From JBDNJM01 sp041687755 (GTDB taxonomy: Bacteria; Planctomycetota; UBA1135; GCA-002686595), in NCBI GenBank assembly GCA_041687755.1, contig JBDNJM010000205.1, positions 1-22,941 of the forward strand: a DNA stretch of 22,941 nt. The letters run 5' to 3'. Below the pieces are notes generated by a model, which did no database searches, was not told the origin of the DNA, and worked only from the letters and a program-made list of their open reading frames with translations. Positions within the stretch are counted from its first letter, which is position 1, and each line of letters starts with the position of its first letter. A program made the position numbers and the translations under genes. Shown here piece after piece: positions 6,079 to 15,536 of the stretch.

Positions 6079-9000
6079 GCGGCAGCTCACGGGCGAGCGT
6101 CACGAGCCGAAGGACGAGCTCGTCAAAGTCAGTGATGGCGCCGCCGGTGTCGGCGAGTGAGGTGTTGAACGCCTGCAGCCCTGCATCGCCCTCGTCGACG
6201 AGGACCCGGACGAGCTCGCGCTTGAGGAACCAGTGGGGGCTCTGGCGCCACGACTTTCCTTCGCACAGCTCCTCCAGGAAGCTCAGCAGACTCGTGAGGG
6301 CCGAGTGGATGCGATATGAGAGCTCGTGCTGGCTGATTCCTGGACTGAAGATCACCGTGCGCTTCTCGGCCTGCTCGCGCGGCCTCAAGCAATTGCGGTA
6401 GAGAAGCCCCAGGCGATCCTCACACGCGCCCTGAAGTTCCCGGTTCTCCTCGCCCAATCGCCCGAGTAGCTTGCCTAGGTTGTTCTGGTCGAATCGAAAC
6501 GCAGCCAGGGCGAGCTCCTCGAGGCAATAGCGGTTGCTCTCGGCGGGCTCTAGGTAGGCCTCGTCGATCAACAGCACCATGACCGAGCAAGCCCCGAGTT
6601 GCCCCAGGACTTGCTCGGTGTTCCGTTTACTCAGCTCCTCCCGGAGTTCGGGTCCGCGGTAGAAGAAGGACGGGTGCGGAGGTTCCAGGGTCATCAGGCG
6701 CTGGTAGAGCTTCGGTGCGTCCAAATTTGAACCGCGGGCCGAGATCCCGAACGGGAACGTGGCCAGGCCCGATTCGCCGCGCCGTGCGGCGGCATCGAGG
6801 AGCAAGAAAGGCACGACTCCGGTGGTCGCGCTCTCAATCTCGGAGCCCAGGGGGCAACCGGTGGACCTCCACAGGCCCTGCTCGCCCTGAAGTTGCTCCC
6901 AGAGCGCAGCGGCATCCTCATCGGTCTCTGCCTGCACGCACACGTGCAGCCCGCCGCCGTAGGCGCCCGACTCGAACGCGACCCAGGCGACTTCCAGCAG
7001 GAACCTGTCCGGCCAACCCTCCCGGCGGCCCGGGTCGACCGCCGCCCAATCCCCCTCACCGTTCACTTCGACCTGGAACCCCCGCCGGTAGGGGTGAAAG
7101 GCGTCCACTTGAATCAGGCCCTTCAACTCTCCGAGGAACCAGGCCCGGAAGTCCTGAAAGGTATCCTGACCGATGGGGTGACTCTGCGTCCCCTGCAGGC
7201 CGTGGCGCAACGCTGCACCGGCGCTCTCCCAGCGGAATCGGCGTGCGTGCACGTCGGCCAGGACATCACCGAGGTCCGGCAGCAGCGCGTCCTCGGTGGC
7301 GAGGTAGCGTTCCCCGTCCCGCAACAGGAGCCGGCACTGCACCATCATGTCCAATGCTCGATCCTCCTGCCAAGCGCTCTCAAAGAGCCTGCGCGCCGTT
7401 TCCCCGGCTTCCACGTCGGCCGTCAAGGCATCGCGGCCGAACCGGCCTGATCGAGCGCGGCATTCCTGGATGAAGACCTCGGAGGTCTTGGGCTGAAATA
7501 GCTTGTAGACCCAGTCCAGTGCCGCGCCCTGGTCCACGATCACGAACCGGGCATCAGCACGACCAGGCGGATGGAGCCAGAACAGGCTTCCCGCCTCGTG
7601 CAGGGCCCGGGTTAGGGCCTGCCCGTGGGGACGCTCGATCGGCGCCCCAAGCTCTTCGTCCAAGAGCGAGTTCCATTGAGCCTCCGAGGGGAAGGCGTTC
7701 TCGCGGAAGACCTCTGATGCGACAGGTCGGGGCTTCACCTGCCTCCAGCCCTCGCACGTCCCTCGATCTCGAGCGACCCGCTGCGCCACTTGGCTCAACG
7801 CACGCGGGACGTTCACCCCATGGCTCTCGATGGTCCTGGACAGCCGCTTGCGTAGGGCCGCATGGAAGTTCGACCAGTGGAGCACCCCCTGTGCGTCCCC
7901 TGCCTCCAGCTCGACCGTTTCGACCGTGAACGTCTGGATGCCTTGGCCTGCATAGCGTCCCAACTCTCTGGCGAGCGTCTCATCGAGCCCCTGATCGAAC
8001 TGGCCTCCGGCCTTGGTGCAAACGACGACGACGTGCTCGCCGATGCTTTCTGGCGCGCACACGCCGCAGGACGAGACGTAGTCCAACCAGTACTCGAGGG
8101 TCTGGGGCGTCTCCTCTTCGCGCCGCCAGGCCTCCCGACGAGGCCCATCTTCCGCGACAGGGTTGGCCTGGGGATGGGGCCACACAATGACGAACAGGGT
8201 GCCCTCGCCCGCGAAGGTCCGGTGGCTGCGGTGGTACTTGTGCTGGCCACCGTAGTCCCACACGTGGACGGCTGCCGGTGTATCGAACCCCTCCAGCTGC
8301 ACCCGCCACGTGGGGCATTCGATCGGGTGGGTCGAGTCGCGGCCCGTGCGTGGCACGCGCTGCGGGTCGCGCCCACCGTTCGGCTCCAAGTAGCCCTGCG
8401 GGTCGGCATCGGGCACGCCGTACAGCAACCGATCTACGAGGTTCGACTTCCCGGCCATGCTGTTGCCGAGCACCATCAGGCGGCACTCGGGGAACACAAC
8501 GGGATCTCCGAAGTGCTGCCAGGCGAGGAGCGTCTCGGCTGCGTTGCGCCGGGTCTCCGGGATTCCGCGCGCCTCCTTCCGATGGCGCTCGCGGATGCTG
8601 GACCCTGCGTGAGCTCCGACCCTCGAGCCGTCCGCACGCAGGTACTGGAAGACCTTCTGCGGCCAGGGCGCTGGGTGGGCGGGCACGACCGGCAACGTCG
8701 GGAGCGTCTCCAGCGCCGTGCAGTCCGAGACGTCCAGGTGCCGCAGGTTCGGCAGCAACTCGAGCGGCAGAGCGATCTCCCGCAGCTCGGCGCACCCGCG
8801 CAGGACCAGCTTCTCCAGCCAGCGCCACGACTCCCAGCGCGTATCGTGGTCGTAGATCTCGATGCCCTCGTCGTCCCAGTAGGTATCCCAGCGGAACTTG
8901 GGCAGGCGGGCAAGGCGTGTGCGCGCGAGGTCGAGCTCGACGAGGTTCGGGAGATCCCCGCCCTCTGCCAAGCCGTGTAGGAACTGCTCGATCTCTTCGT

Positions 9001-9433
9001 GCTCGAGGTTCATACAGCCTTCCAGATACAAGAACTGGAGCCCGGCCCGGCAGCCGCCCGGAAGCGAGGTCAACGCCGCGCAGTCCTTCGCGTCCAACCA
9101 CTCGAGCGCGCCGAGCGCGGCTAGTTCGGGAATGGACTCCAACCCCGAGCAACCGCTGACGTCGATCGTCTCCAGGTCCGGACAGGACTCGAACGGAGGC
9201 AGCTCGCGCAGGTCTTGGAGGCCCCAAAGGTGCAACACCTTCAGGCCCACCGGCCAAGTCCGGATCCCCTGGGGTACACCCCCAGCCAAGACTTGACCGG
9301 GGCGGCCGAGGACGATCTTTTCGCAGCTCTTGAGCCGAGCCAGTTCACCGTCCTCCCAAGGCGTGCCTACGAGGCCGTCGGGCAGGTGGAGCACGAAACC
9401 AGGATCGACGGCGTCGGAGGGTTCCTCGGACAT
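6071..9433 (-). CDS. LRR-Roc-COR protein with divergent TIR-like C-terminus
   Basis: The 1120-residue protein has leucine-rich repeats at residues about 60-250 (L-DVSGC-L, L-LEGC-L). A Roc GTPase domain spans about 316-530, with P-loop GNSMAGKS (323-330), switch II DYGGQ (393-397) and CTKAGG in the G4 position. A COR-like dimerisation region covers about 540-780. A C-terminal domain (about 893-1010) begins FGISARGS and contains VMVLLIDEAYLEPAESNRYCLEEL. This resembles the TIR pattern (SxxYxxSxWCxxEL), including the Glu in the position of the catalytic residue of NAD-cleaving TIRs. The last 60 residues are helical and could be an effector-associated adaptor. Roc-COR proteins are GTP-controlled signalling switches. 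The overlap with target 2 suggests the variable lectin is its sensor or partner. There is no Shine-Dalgarno motif at ATG 9433. Confidence 0.88.
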   Translation of the reverse strand: MSEEPSDAVDPGFVLHLPDGLVGTPWEDGELARLKSCEKIVLGRPGQVLAGGVPQGIRTWPVGLKVLHLWGLQDLRELPPFESCPDLETIDVSGCSGLESIPELAALGALEWLDAKDCAALTSLPGGCRAGLQFLYLEGCMNLEHEEIEQFLHGLAEGGDLPNLVELDLARTRLARLPKFRWDTYWDDEGIEIYDHDTRWESWRWLEKLVLRGCAELREIALPLELLPNLRHLDVSDCTALETLPTLPVVPAHPAPWPQKVFQYLRADGSRVGAHAGSSIRERHRKEARGIPETRRNAAETLLAWQHFGDPVVFPECRLMVLGNSMAGKSNLVDRLLYGVPDADPQGYLEPNGGRDPQRVPRTGRDSTHPIECPTWRVQLEGFDTPAAVHVWDYGGQHKYHRSHRTFAGEGTLFVIVWPHPQANPVAEDGPRREAWRREEETPQTLEYWLDYVSSCGVCAPESIGEHVVVVCTKAGGQFDQGLDETLARELGRYAGQGIQTFTVETVELEAGDAQGVLHWSNFHAALRKRLSRTIESHGVNVPRALSQVAQRVARDRGTCEGWRQVKPRPVASEVFRENAFPSEAQWNSLLDEELGAPIERPHGQALTRALHEAGSLFWLHPPGRADARFVIVDQGAALDWVYKLFQPKTSEVFIQECRARSGRFGRDALTADVEAGETARRLFESAWQEDRALDMMVQCRLLLRDGERYLATEDALLPDLGDVLADVHARRFRWESAGAALRHGLQGTQSHPIGQDTFQDFRAWFLGELKGLIQVDAFHPYRRGFQVEVNGEGDWAAVDPGRREGWPDRFLLEVAWVAFESGAYGGGLHVCVQAETDEDAAALWEQLQGEQGLWRSTGCPLGSEIESATTGVVPFLLLDAAARRGESGLATFPFGISARGSNLDAPKLYQRLMTLEPPHPSFFYRGPELREELSKRNTEQVLGQLGACSVMVLLIDEAYLEPAESNRYCLEELALAAFRFDQNNLGKLLGRLGEENRELQGACEDRLGLLYRNCLRPREQAEKRTVIFSPGISQHELSYRIHSALTSLLSFLEELCEGKSWRQSPHWFLKRELVRVLVDEGDAGLQAFNTSLADTGGAITDFDELVLRLVTLARELPHG

Positions 9434-9582
9434 GGCGAAGCGAGCAAGGGGTGCGCGGAGACGAAGGCTTGTGGGGCTTCCTCGAACCTCGCGCCCGAAT
9501 GGCGGCCCTTGAGGTCGGGCGACGAAGCTGGCAGGGCCGGCCAGAGGCTGGGGGCTCGCGCCGACCGGCCCTGCGGCCGAGT

Positions 9583-9657
9583 GCTAGACTGCAGGAGCGC
9601 AGCCTAGCAGAAGCCCGCGGCCCCGAGAGCTGAGCGGAACCGGGCCACTCCGGCCCG
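9583..9657. repeat. Two hairpins between the ClpX-like gene and the LRR-Roc gene
   Basis: An imperfect stem occupies 9583-9608 (GCTAG-a-CTGC, 6-base loop, GCAG-c-CTAGC). A GC stem occupies 9641-9657 (CGGGCC-actcc-GGCCCG), about 20 bp past the ClpX-like stop on the minus strand. The second could end that transcript, though no T-tract follows. The 243-bp gap (9434-9676) probably also holds the promoter for the LRR-Roc/DGR operon, but I cannot pick -35/-10 boxes. Confidence 0.4.
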
Positions 9658-9676
9658 CCCGAGGACGTGCCTCGCC

Positions 9677-11134
9677 TCAACCACCGTCGCTCGAAGCGCG
9701 TCGCTTGATCATCAGGTAATCCAGGTAGTGCAGGTTGGCCTGCAGATCGCGCGTGTCCGAGTAGAGGTACGCATCGAACAGGTCGGACACTGTGGCTTCG
9801 CGCCCGACGAGCTCGGTCGCCAGCCGATGGAGCAGCTCAAGCTGCCCCCCGTTGTCCGCCTCGAAGCGATCCCACCATGCGCGCACCGTCGATGTTGCTG
9901 CGGAGTAGTCGAGCGGGCCGCTCTTCATGCTCTCGAATTCGGAGCGTAGCTGCTCGGGACGCTTGGACGGGGCGCGCTCGTCCTTGACGGCCGTTCGCAT
10001 GCCCCCTGGAGCTGGGGGCAGCCCGCTCAGGCTGATGCGCCGCAGCTCGTCGTCGCAGGGTTCCAGCTCCGGCGCTCCGTGCTCGATTTCGACTTCCGTT
10101 CCGGACGTGAGGCAGTCCGCCCCGATTCGCACGCGCCGCACGCCTGCGCGCGCCAGCTCCGGCCAGCGGTGGTCCACGGCGTCGACAGCGCGCCCGACGA
10201 GTCGATGCAGACCTCGCGCCCCGGTTCCGAGCGCCTCGGCTTCCTCGACGATCGCCTCCAAGGCGGCTTCGGTGAACTCGAGCTCGATGCCGTGGATCGC
10301 GGCCAGCCGACGCTGCCGCTCGAGCGCCCCCATCTCGATCCCGCCCGCGAGGATCCGACGCAGATCGGTCCGCCCCAGCTCGTGCAGCGGAGTGATCGTC
10401 GCGAAGCGTCCGACGAACTCCGGGATCATCCCGAACTCGACCAGGTCCGCGGTGTCCACCTGGCACAGGGCCTGGTACACGGGCTGGGCAACGGCCGCGA
10501 CCTCGGCCTCTAGGTCACGAGCCACAAAACCCATCCCCGACCGGCCCGCGCCCAACCGCCGCTCGACGATACCGTCGAGGCCCACGAAGGCCCCGGAGCA
10601 AACGAACAGCAGCCTCGACGTGTCCACGGCAGCTCGCCGCGACCCCTCGTGGCCTTCCGAACGCCGACCGTCCAGCAGGGTCAGCAGAGCGTTCTGGACG
10701 CCCTCCCCGCTGATGTCGCGCCCCCCGGTCCACCCGCGGCGGATCTTGTCGATCTCGTCGACGAACACGATCCCCTTCTCTGCCCGACGCGGATCCCCGC
10801 CCGCCCGATCGAGCAGAGACTCGATCAAGGACTCGACCTAATTGCCCTTGTAGCCCGCCTCGACCAGTCCCGCGGCGCTCGCGAACCCGACCGGCACGCC
10901 CAGGAACTCGGCCATGGTCCTGATCAGGAAGGTCTTGCCGACGCCCGTCGGGCCGAGCAGCAGGATGTGGTGCCGGCCGAGATCCACTCCGCGCGACTCC
11001 CGGTACGCCTGGGACAGGTAGTGGTTGTAGACAGCGACGGCCAGATCCTGCTTGGCTCGCGCTTGGCCGAGCACGAAGCGATCCAGATGCCGGATCAACG
11101 CGCTCGGCGTGGGTAGCTCCCGAGGTTGAGTCAT
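9677..11134 (-). pseudogene. ClpX-like AAA+ unfoldase interrupted by one in-frame TAG
   Basis: The frame is closely ClpX-like: LPTPSALIRHLDRFVLGQARAKQDLAVAVYNHY in two blocks, Walker A GPTGVGKT (residues 61-68), pore loop GYKG, Walker B GIVFVDEIDKI, DISGEGVQNALL, sensor-1 region LLFVCSGAF, an SGMGF segment at the ClpP-docking IGF-loop position, arginine finger IPEFVGRF, and sensor-2 GARGL. The ClpX N-terminal zinc-binding domain is absent. About 110 extra C-terminal residues are present that I do not recognise. A single TAG at 10840-10838 follows GYKGN and the frame continues unbroken (VESLIESLL), so no frameshift is involved. Translation restarting downstream would lack Walker A. It starts 5 bp after the TIR gene stop and is probably its operon partner. 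It could be a decayed gene, a sequencing error or a suppressed codon. Confidence 0.85.
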
Positions 11135-11139
11135 GTCGG

Positions 11140-14100
11140 TTAGCGGGCTGAATCCGGTGACTCCCTAGGCCTCTCTTGCAGGTACCGACGAACGTCGTGC
11201 AGCAGGTCGTCCTGGGAGATACCGAGCTTCTCGAGGCCCGCACTCAGCGCTCGTGGAGCTGGCTCCCGCGAACCGTCCGGATCTAGGTGCAGCAGAGCGC
11301 GCGCCATCAGGCTCGCGGCATGCTCTTTCTCGTCCCTGCTCCAGGCTTCACGAGCACGCTCGAGCAACGGCGCGGGCCGTCGCACCGCCTCGAGGATCTC
11401 GTCCGCCCAGCCATTGACGCTCTTCTCGTCCGGCGAGCTCACGACGTGAATAGGCCAAGCACCTCGCAAAGACTGCAACAGCTCGTGCAGCAGCTTCCCG
11501 TCGCGCACGCACTCCAACCACTCCGCGTCGGGCCGGCACTTGAGCGCCTCAGCCCGAATCTGGTGCTCGACCAACGAATCGCCCAGCCTAGCACTCCGCA
11601 TCCGCGCCTTCACGTCAGCGTCCAAGTCGTGGCGTGCTCGCTCGTACCAGTCGCTCCAGTGGTCCAGGATCTGTGCGTGGAGGGGCTTTGCGTCCCCATC
11701 CGCGTTGATCGAGGGATCCGTTGGGCTCATCCGCCCATCCGGGTGTGTCCCGACCCGGGCCAGAGTCGGCTCGAACCGGAGCGGCATCCGCTTCTTGACC
11801 TGCAGCAGCTCGTACATGCACCAGACCGACTCGAGGTAGGCCCGGCTCAGGAACACGACAACGAAGTCCCGGCTGGCGATCCGGTCCAGGTAGGCCCGCC
11901 GCTCGACCTCTTGATCAGCCGTGGTCCGACCCTGCTCGATCCGGTAGTGCTCGACTTGAACGTGGCGATGCTTCCCCAGCGCCTCTGCCAGCGCCAGCGG
12001 CCAACGCTCCCTCGACTCCTTCGGGAGCGTGCGCCAGTCCTCCGGCGCAGTGTCCCCGCCGCCGTCTCCCGCGAACGAAATCCCGATCTCGATCGGGCGC
12101 AACTCGAATGGCGCGGCAAGCTCCCGCTCACCGGGGGACGGCGGCAGCCTGAGCTCGGCGCCGCTCCAGGGCGCCGCCGGGCTGCGCGCATCGATCCACT
12201 CCGGTCTCAAGCCACGCAGGCCAGGCAGCTTCGCGCAAACCTCGAGCGCGTAGGCCAAGAACTCCGCGTCTTCGCCATACAGGACGATCTCCAGGGTGCC
12301 GTCGTAGGTCCGTTCCTCCCGCCGCGACCATTCGAATTCGAGGAAGGCGTCTGCCGTCTGACGCTTCGCATCCCTCCAACCGCGGTAGGACTCGACCTGC
12401 CCGCCCCAGCGCCAGACAGTCGCCGCCCGACCCCAGCCTTCGCCGAGGCGGTGCATCAAGCTCGCCGCCACGTCACGCCCCACGGTCGGCCCTCCGAATC
12501 GCACTCGGCGCGACTCGGCCAGGCCGCCGCGGCGCCGCTCAGCGTCCTGCCGGGGACCCTCGTCCCCGGACGGCAGCGCGGCCGGAGCGACGAATTCCTC
12601 CCGCCCCAACCCGTCGTGTCCGACGCTGTAGGCCATGCCGCAGGCCCGCATGAACCGGAGCAGCAGCTGTTGATGGTCCGCCGAGTAGCCCTGGTCGTTC
12701 CAGACCCAGGCTGCCACATTCTCCTGGGTGAACCGCCCGTGAGACGCGGTCAGCCGGCGCCAGGATCTCTCCCGCTCGAAGAGTGAGTAGATCCCTTCGA
12801 TGGCCCAGCGCTGGTCGAGCACGACCTGCTCGGGAAGATAACGACGGTCGTAGTAGAAGAACCCCGAGCCGTGGAGTCGTTCGAGCGCCAGATCCGGCTC
12901 GTAGTCGTGCTCCGCCGCCAGCTGCTCGAACTCGCGTCGCTCGAGCAGCCGATACGGCGGATCGAAGCTCCGCCCGCGCCGCTCCGACTCCCAAAACGCT
13001 TGCTCGTTCTCGTCGAGCCTCGGCCGCAGGTCGTGCTTGATGCCGACCAGACCCGTGGGCACCTTTCGGGCGCGCTCGGGGCCGAGAACTCGGCCGACCT
13101 GCTCGCTAATCCAGTCCATCAACCGTTCCCGATCAGGGTCGTTCTGGTCGCTGGCGGACACCTCGAAACACGACAGGCCCTCGACACCGTCGGCGCGCTG
13201 CGCCAAGTACTCGCTGGTGCCGTTGGGGAGTTCCCCGTCGCGATCCTTCTTGGTGCGCACGACGGCCAGTGGGATCCCATCCCTCAGGCTCGCGGGCGCC
13301 TGGAGCGACTCGACCTGCCCCCGCCAGTAGGCGAGGTCGTGCCTTTCGGCGTGGCGGTCGCTCGCCGTCTCTTCCTGGTCTGCTCTCGGGCTCGCGCCCG
13401 GCCCATGCTCCGTGCCGCACAGAAGGTAGATCGCACGCGCCTCCAGGAATAAGCGGTGCGTGTTGTGGTAGAGGTCCTGGCCGGCGAAGTCCCAGATGCG
13501 CAGGCGCGCCCGTGCCGGCCGTGCGTCGTCGACCGGCGTGAACTCCACCTCGCGGGTCCACAGCCGGATCCCGTGGGTGCTCTCCTCGCAGTCGTCAAAT
13601 TGATTGTCGACCAGCCGCCGGGCCAGCGACGACTTGCCTGCTCGACCGTCGCCCAGCAGGACGAGCCTCACCTCGTGGTCGAATTCGCGCTCCTTCGCTC
13701 GATGGTCCTCGAGTATCGCCTGTGCGCGGTTGCTGTCGGGATCATCTCCGATCAGGGCGGGATCAATCTCCAGGCCGGCGCCGTACACGAACAGCGTCCG
13801 TGGCCGCCCGGCAATCTCAGGCAGGCGCTTCAGCCGAGTCATCCTGCGCAGATCCACGAAGTCGAGCCCCTCTGGGAACCGCGGCAGCCCCGCGAGCGCG
13901 GTCCCGGCCAGCTCCAGGCGCCGCAGTTGCTCGGGGAAGCCCTCGGGAATACGCGCGAGCCGCTCGCAGCCGTTCAGGCGCAGATCCACCAGGCTGCGCG
14001 GCCACTGCTCCAGGGCCACCCGTTCTAGGGCTTCGAGCTGGGACAGGTCCACAATCCGCAGGGCGCTGGACACGCCCAGCAAACCGTTGACGGCCCCCTG

Positions 14101-14493
14101 GCCGAAACCGGATCCGCGGAGCACCAGTTCCTCGAGAACGGGAAACCCTTCCGAGGGCGTGCTCAGTCCCGTGAGCCTGGGACAGTCCTGGAGGATCAAG
14201 ACCTCGAGGCTGGGCGGGAGTTCCGCAAGGGTTCCCAAGGCCTTGCAGCCGCGGACGTCGAGCACACGCAGGCCGTCCGGCAGTTTGGGGAGGCGTTCGA
14301 GGTCCGAGTTGTTCCAGACGTAGAGCTCTTCGAGACATGGGGCCCGCTCCGCCAAGTCATCAGGCAACGCCCCCAGAGCACCTTCCAGGTCGTGCCCCAG
14401 CTCTCCGATGACAGCCTTGACCAATTCAGGTCCGAGTTCGTCCTCCCATGCGGGCGGATGGTCGGGGGCGTCGAGCACACGCGGTTGGTTCAT
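11140..14493 (-). CDS. LRR-Roc-COR-TIR protein
   Basis: The 1117-residue protein has leucine-rich repeats at about 53-240 (L-VLDVRGC, LVDLRLNGC, LRRLELAG). A Roc GTPase domain spans about 275-470, with P-loop GDGRAGKS (281-288), switch II DFAGQ (335-339) and G4 TKKD (414-417). A COR-like region follows at about 485-720. A C-terminal TIR domain begins IEIGISFAGDGG (801-812) and includes FVVVFLSRAYLESVWCMYEL (877-896). The Glu of WCMYEL is at the catalytic position of NAD+-hydrolysing TIRs. TIR domains in bacterial defence commonly deplete NAD+ or make signalling nucleotides, and Roc-COR would be the GTP switch. It is paralogous to the 6071-9433 protein in architecture but not closely alike in sequence. 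The TAA stop is 5 bp from the ClpX-like start. Confidence 0.92.
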   Translation of the reverse strand: MNQPRVLDAPDHPPAWEDELGPELVKAVIGELGHDLEGALGALPDDLAERAPCLEELYVWNNSDLERLPKLPDGLRVLDVRGCKALGTLAELPPSLEVLILQDCPRLTGLSTPSEGFPVLEELVLRGSGFGQGAVNGLLGVSSALRIVDLSQLEALERVALEQWPRSLVDLRLNGCERLARIPEGFPEQLRRLELAGTALAGLPRFPEGLDFVDLRRMTRLKRLPEIAGRPRTLFVYGAGLEIDPALIGDDPDSNRAQAILEDHRAKEREFDHEVRLVLLGDGRAGKSSLARRLVDNQFDDCEESTHGIRLWTREVEFTPVDDARPARARLRIWDFAGQDLYHNTHRLFLEARAIYLLCGTEHGPGASPRADQEETASDRHAERHDLAYWRGQVESLQAPASLRDGIPLAVVRTKKDRDGELPNGTSEYLAQRADGVEGLSCFEVSASDQNDPDRERLMDWISEQVGRVLGPERARKVPTGLVGIKHDLRPRLDENEQAFWESERRGRSFDPPYRLLERREFEQLAAEHDYEPDLALERLHGSGFFYYDRRYLPEQVVLDQRWAIEGIYSLFERERSWRRLTASHGRFTQENVAAWVWNDQGYSADHQQLLLRFMRACGMAYSVGHDGLGREEFVAPAALPSGDEGPRQDAERRRGGLAESRRVRFGGPTVGRDVAASLMHRLGEGWGRAATVWRWGGQVESYRGWRDAKRQTADAFLEFEWSRREERTYDGTLEIVLYGEDAEFLAYALEVCAKLPGLRGLRPEWIDARSPAAPWSGAELRLPPSPGERELAAPFELRPIEIGISFAGDGGGDTAPEDWRTLPKESRERWPLALAEALGKHRHVQVEHYRIEQGRTTADQEVERRAYLDRIASRDFVVVFLSRAYLESVWCMYELLQVKKRMPLRFEPTLARVGTHPDGRMSPTDPSINADGDAKPLHAQILDHWSDWYERARHDLDADVKARMRSARLGDSLVEHQIRAEALKCRPDAEWLECVRDGKLLHELLQSLRGAWPIHVVSSPDEKSVNGWADEILEAVRRPAPLLERAREAWSRDEKEHAASLMARALLHLDPDGSREPAPRALSAGLEKLGISQDDLLHDVRRYLQERPRESPDSAR

Positions 14494-14537
14494 TCGTTTA
14501 GGGCCTGGGTTGGCGTGGGCACCGGCGAGAGGAGAGC

Positions 14538-15536
14538 TTAACCGGTGCTCCGAGCGCTGGGGCGCTCCGGGGTTCTTGGCGGCTCCAATCTACTCCAATC
14601 GATCGAAGGCTCTCCTGGGGCCCCAACTGCATCGTGGATCACGCGGTCACGCACGGCACCTCGTGAGGCCTCCTTGCTTGAGTCCGACGGATTCTCCGGA
14701 GATGGGAAGAGACCAACGCGGAAGCCTTGGTCTCGCTTGCGACCGTCCGGCTTCGCCCCCCAGCGAAAGCTCGAATGGCAGAGGCTCAGACTGTTGTGAT
14801 ATCAGCACCCGCGCACGGTGCGCACGGTGCGCGCTGTGGGCGCGCGGTCGAGCGCTGCGCTTGCCGCCGCCTCTACCTCTCCAGGGTCGAACGCCCTCAT
14901 CGTCGGTGGCTGCTTTCGCGGTTCGCCCTCGTCCCACGCGTTGGAACATAGCTCGTGCACGTTCCCGTGCAGGTCGTGCAAGCCCCAGGCGTTCGTTGCC
15001 TTTGCCCCCACGGAGTGGGTCCGATCTCCTGCGTTGTCCGCATGCCACCCGATCTGGTCCAGGCACACGACACCGTCACCATTGGAATACTCTGTCTCAC
15101 CACCTGCCCGGCAGGCGACTTCCCACAACCACTCGTTCGGCAAACTCGCCACCCATCCCCGGGGCACCTGTTCGGTCTCGTTCAGCCACGCGCAGAACGC
15201 CATCGCCTGCCACCAATCGAGCCCCTCCGCCGGCAACAGGTCCGTGCCCTCGAAGGCGAAGCTATGGTCGGCCCCGACGGCCTGCACCCAGAGCAGGAAT
15301 TGACACTGAGTCACCGGGAAGATCCCCAAGTGCAAACCCTCGTCCACGTGAACCCGACGGCGCGGCTCCTCCAGTGAGACACCCCTGCGTCCGCCGACCC
15401 GGTACACGCCGGGCGGGAGCCTGCGGAAGAGCAAAGGCTCGACACCTCCCAGGTCGATGCGTTGGTCCGCTCGTTCCTCGGCCTCGATCCAGGCTCGCCG
15501 CGCGCGTTGCAGCTCGTTCTGAGTGGCTTTCGACAT
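14538..15536 (-). pseudogene. CLec/FGE-fold paralogue (target-like 5) with in-frame TGA at the lectin core
   Basis: From ATG 15536 it reads RLPPGVYRVGGR, HLGIFPVTQCQF, ASLPNEWLWEVACRAGGETEYSNGDG (in two blocks) and GLHDLHGNVHELC, closely resembling the two paralogues upstream. At the RGGSW motif it reads R-G-C, then TGA (14804-14802). The frame continues with the same spacing as the TR peptide and ends at TAA 14538, keeping FR, KPD and GFRVGLFP. An alternative reading is an 11-base deletion, because GGGTGCT also matches the RVL codons one frame away. A 9-bp tandem duplication (GCGCACGGT twice, near 14811) lies beside the break. The protein would lose its ligand-binding core. An upstream start at 15749 is possible but lacks family homology. 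Confidence 0.78.

Noticed and set aside
7980..9257. Minus-strand ORF of 425 codons in another frame of the LRR-Roc gene
   Set aside because: Overlaps the LRR and P-loop coding frame, which has real motifs; this one is Arg/Pro/Ala-rich without any.
11287..12786. Plus-strand ORF of 499 codons
   Set aside because: Lies antisense to the COR and TIR coding sequence, lacks recognisable domains, and has composition typical of a shadow frame.
14802..14804. TGA in paralogue 5 as a selenocysteine codon
   Set aside because: Paralogues have Ser there, there is no evident SECIS-like stem designed around it, and neighbouring genes use TGA as an ordinary stop.
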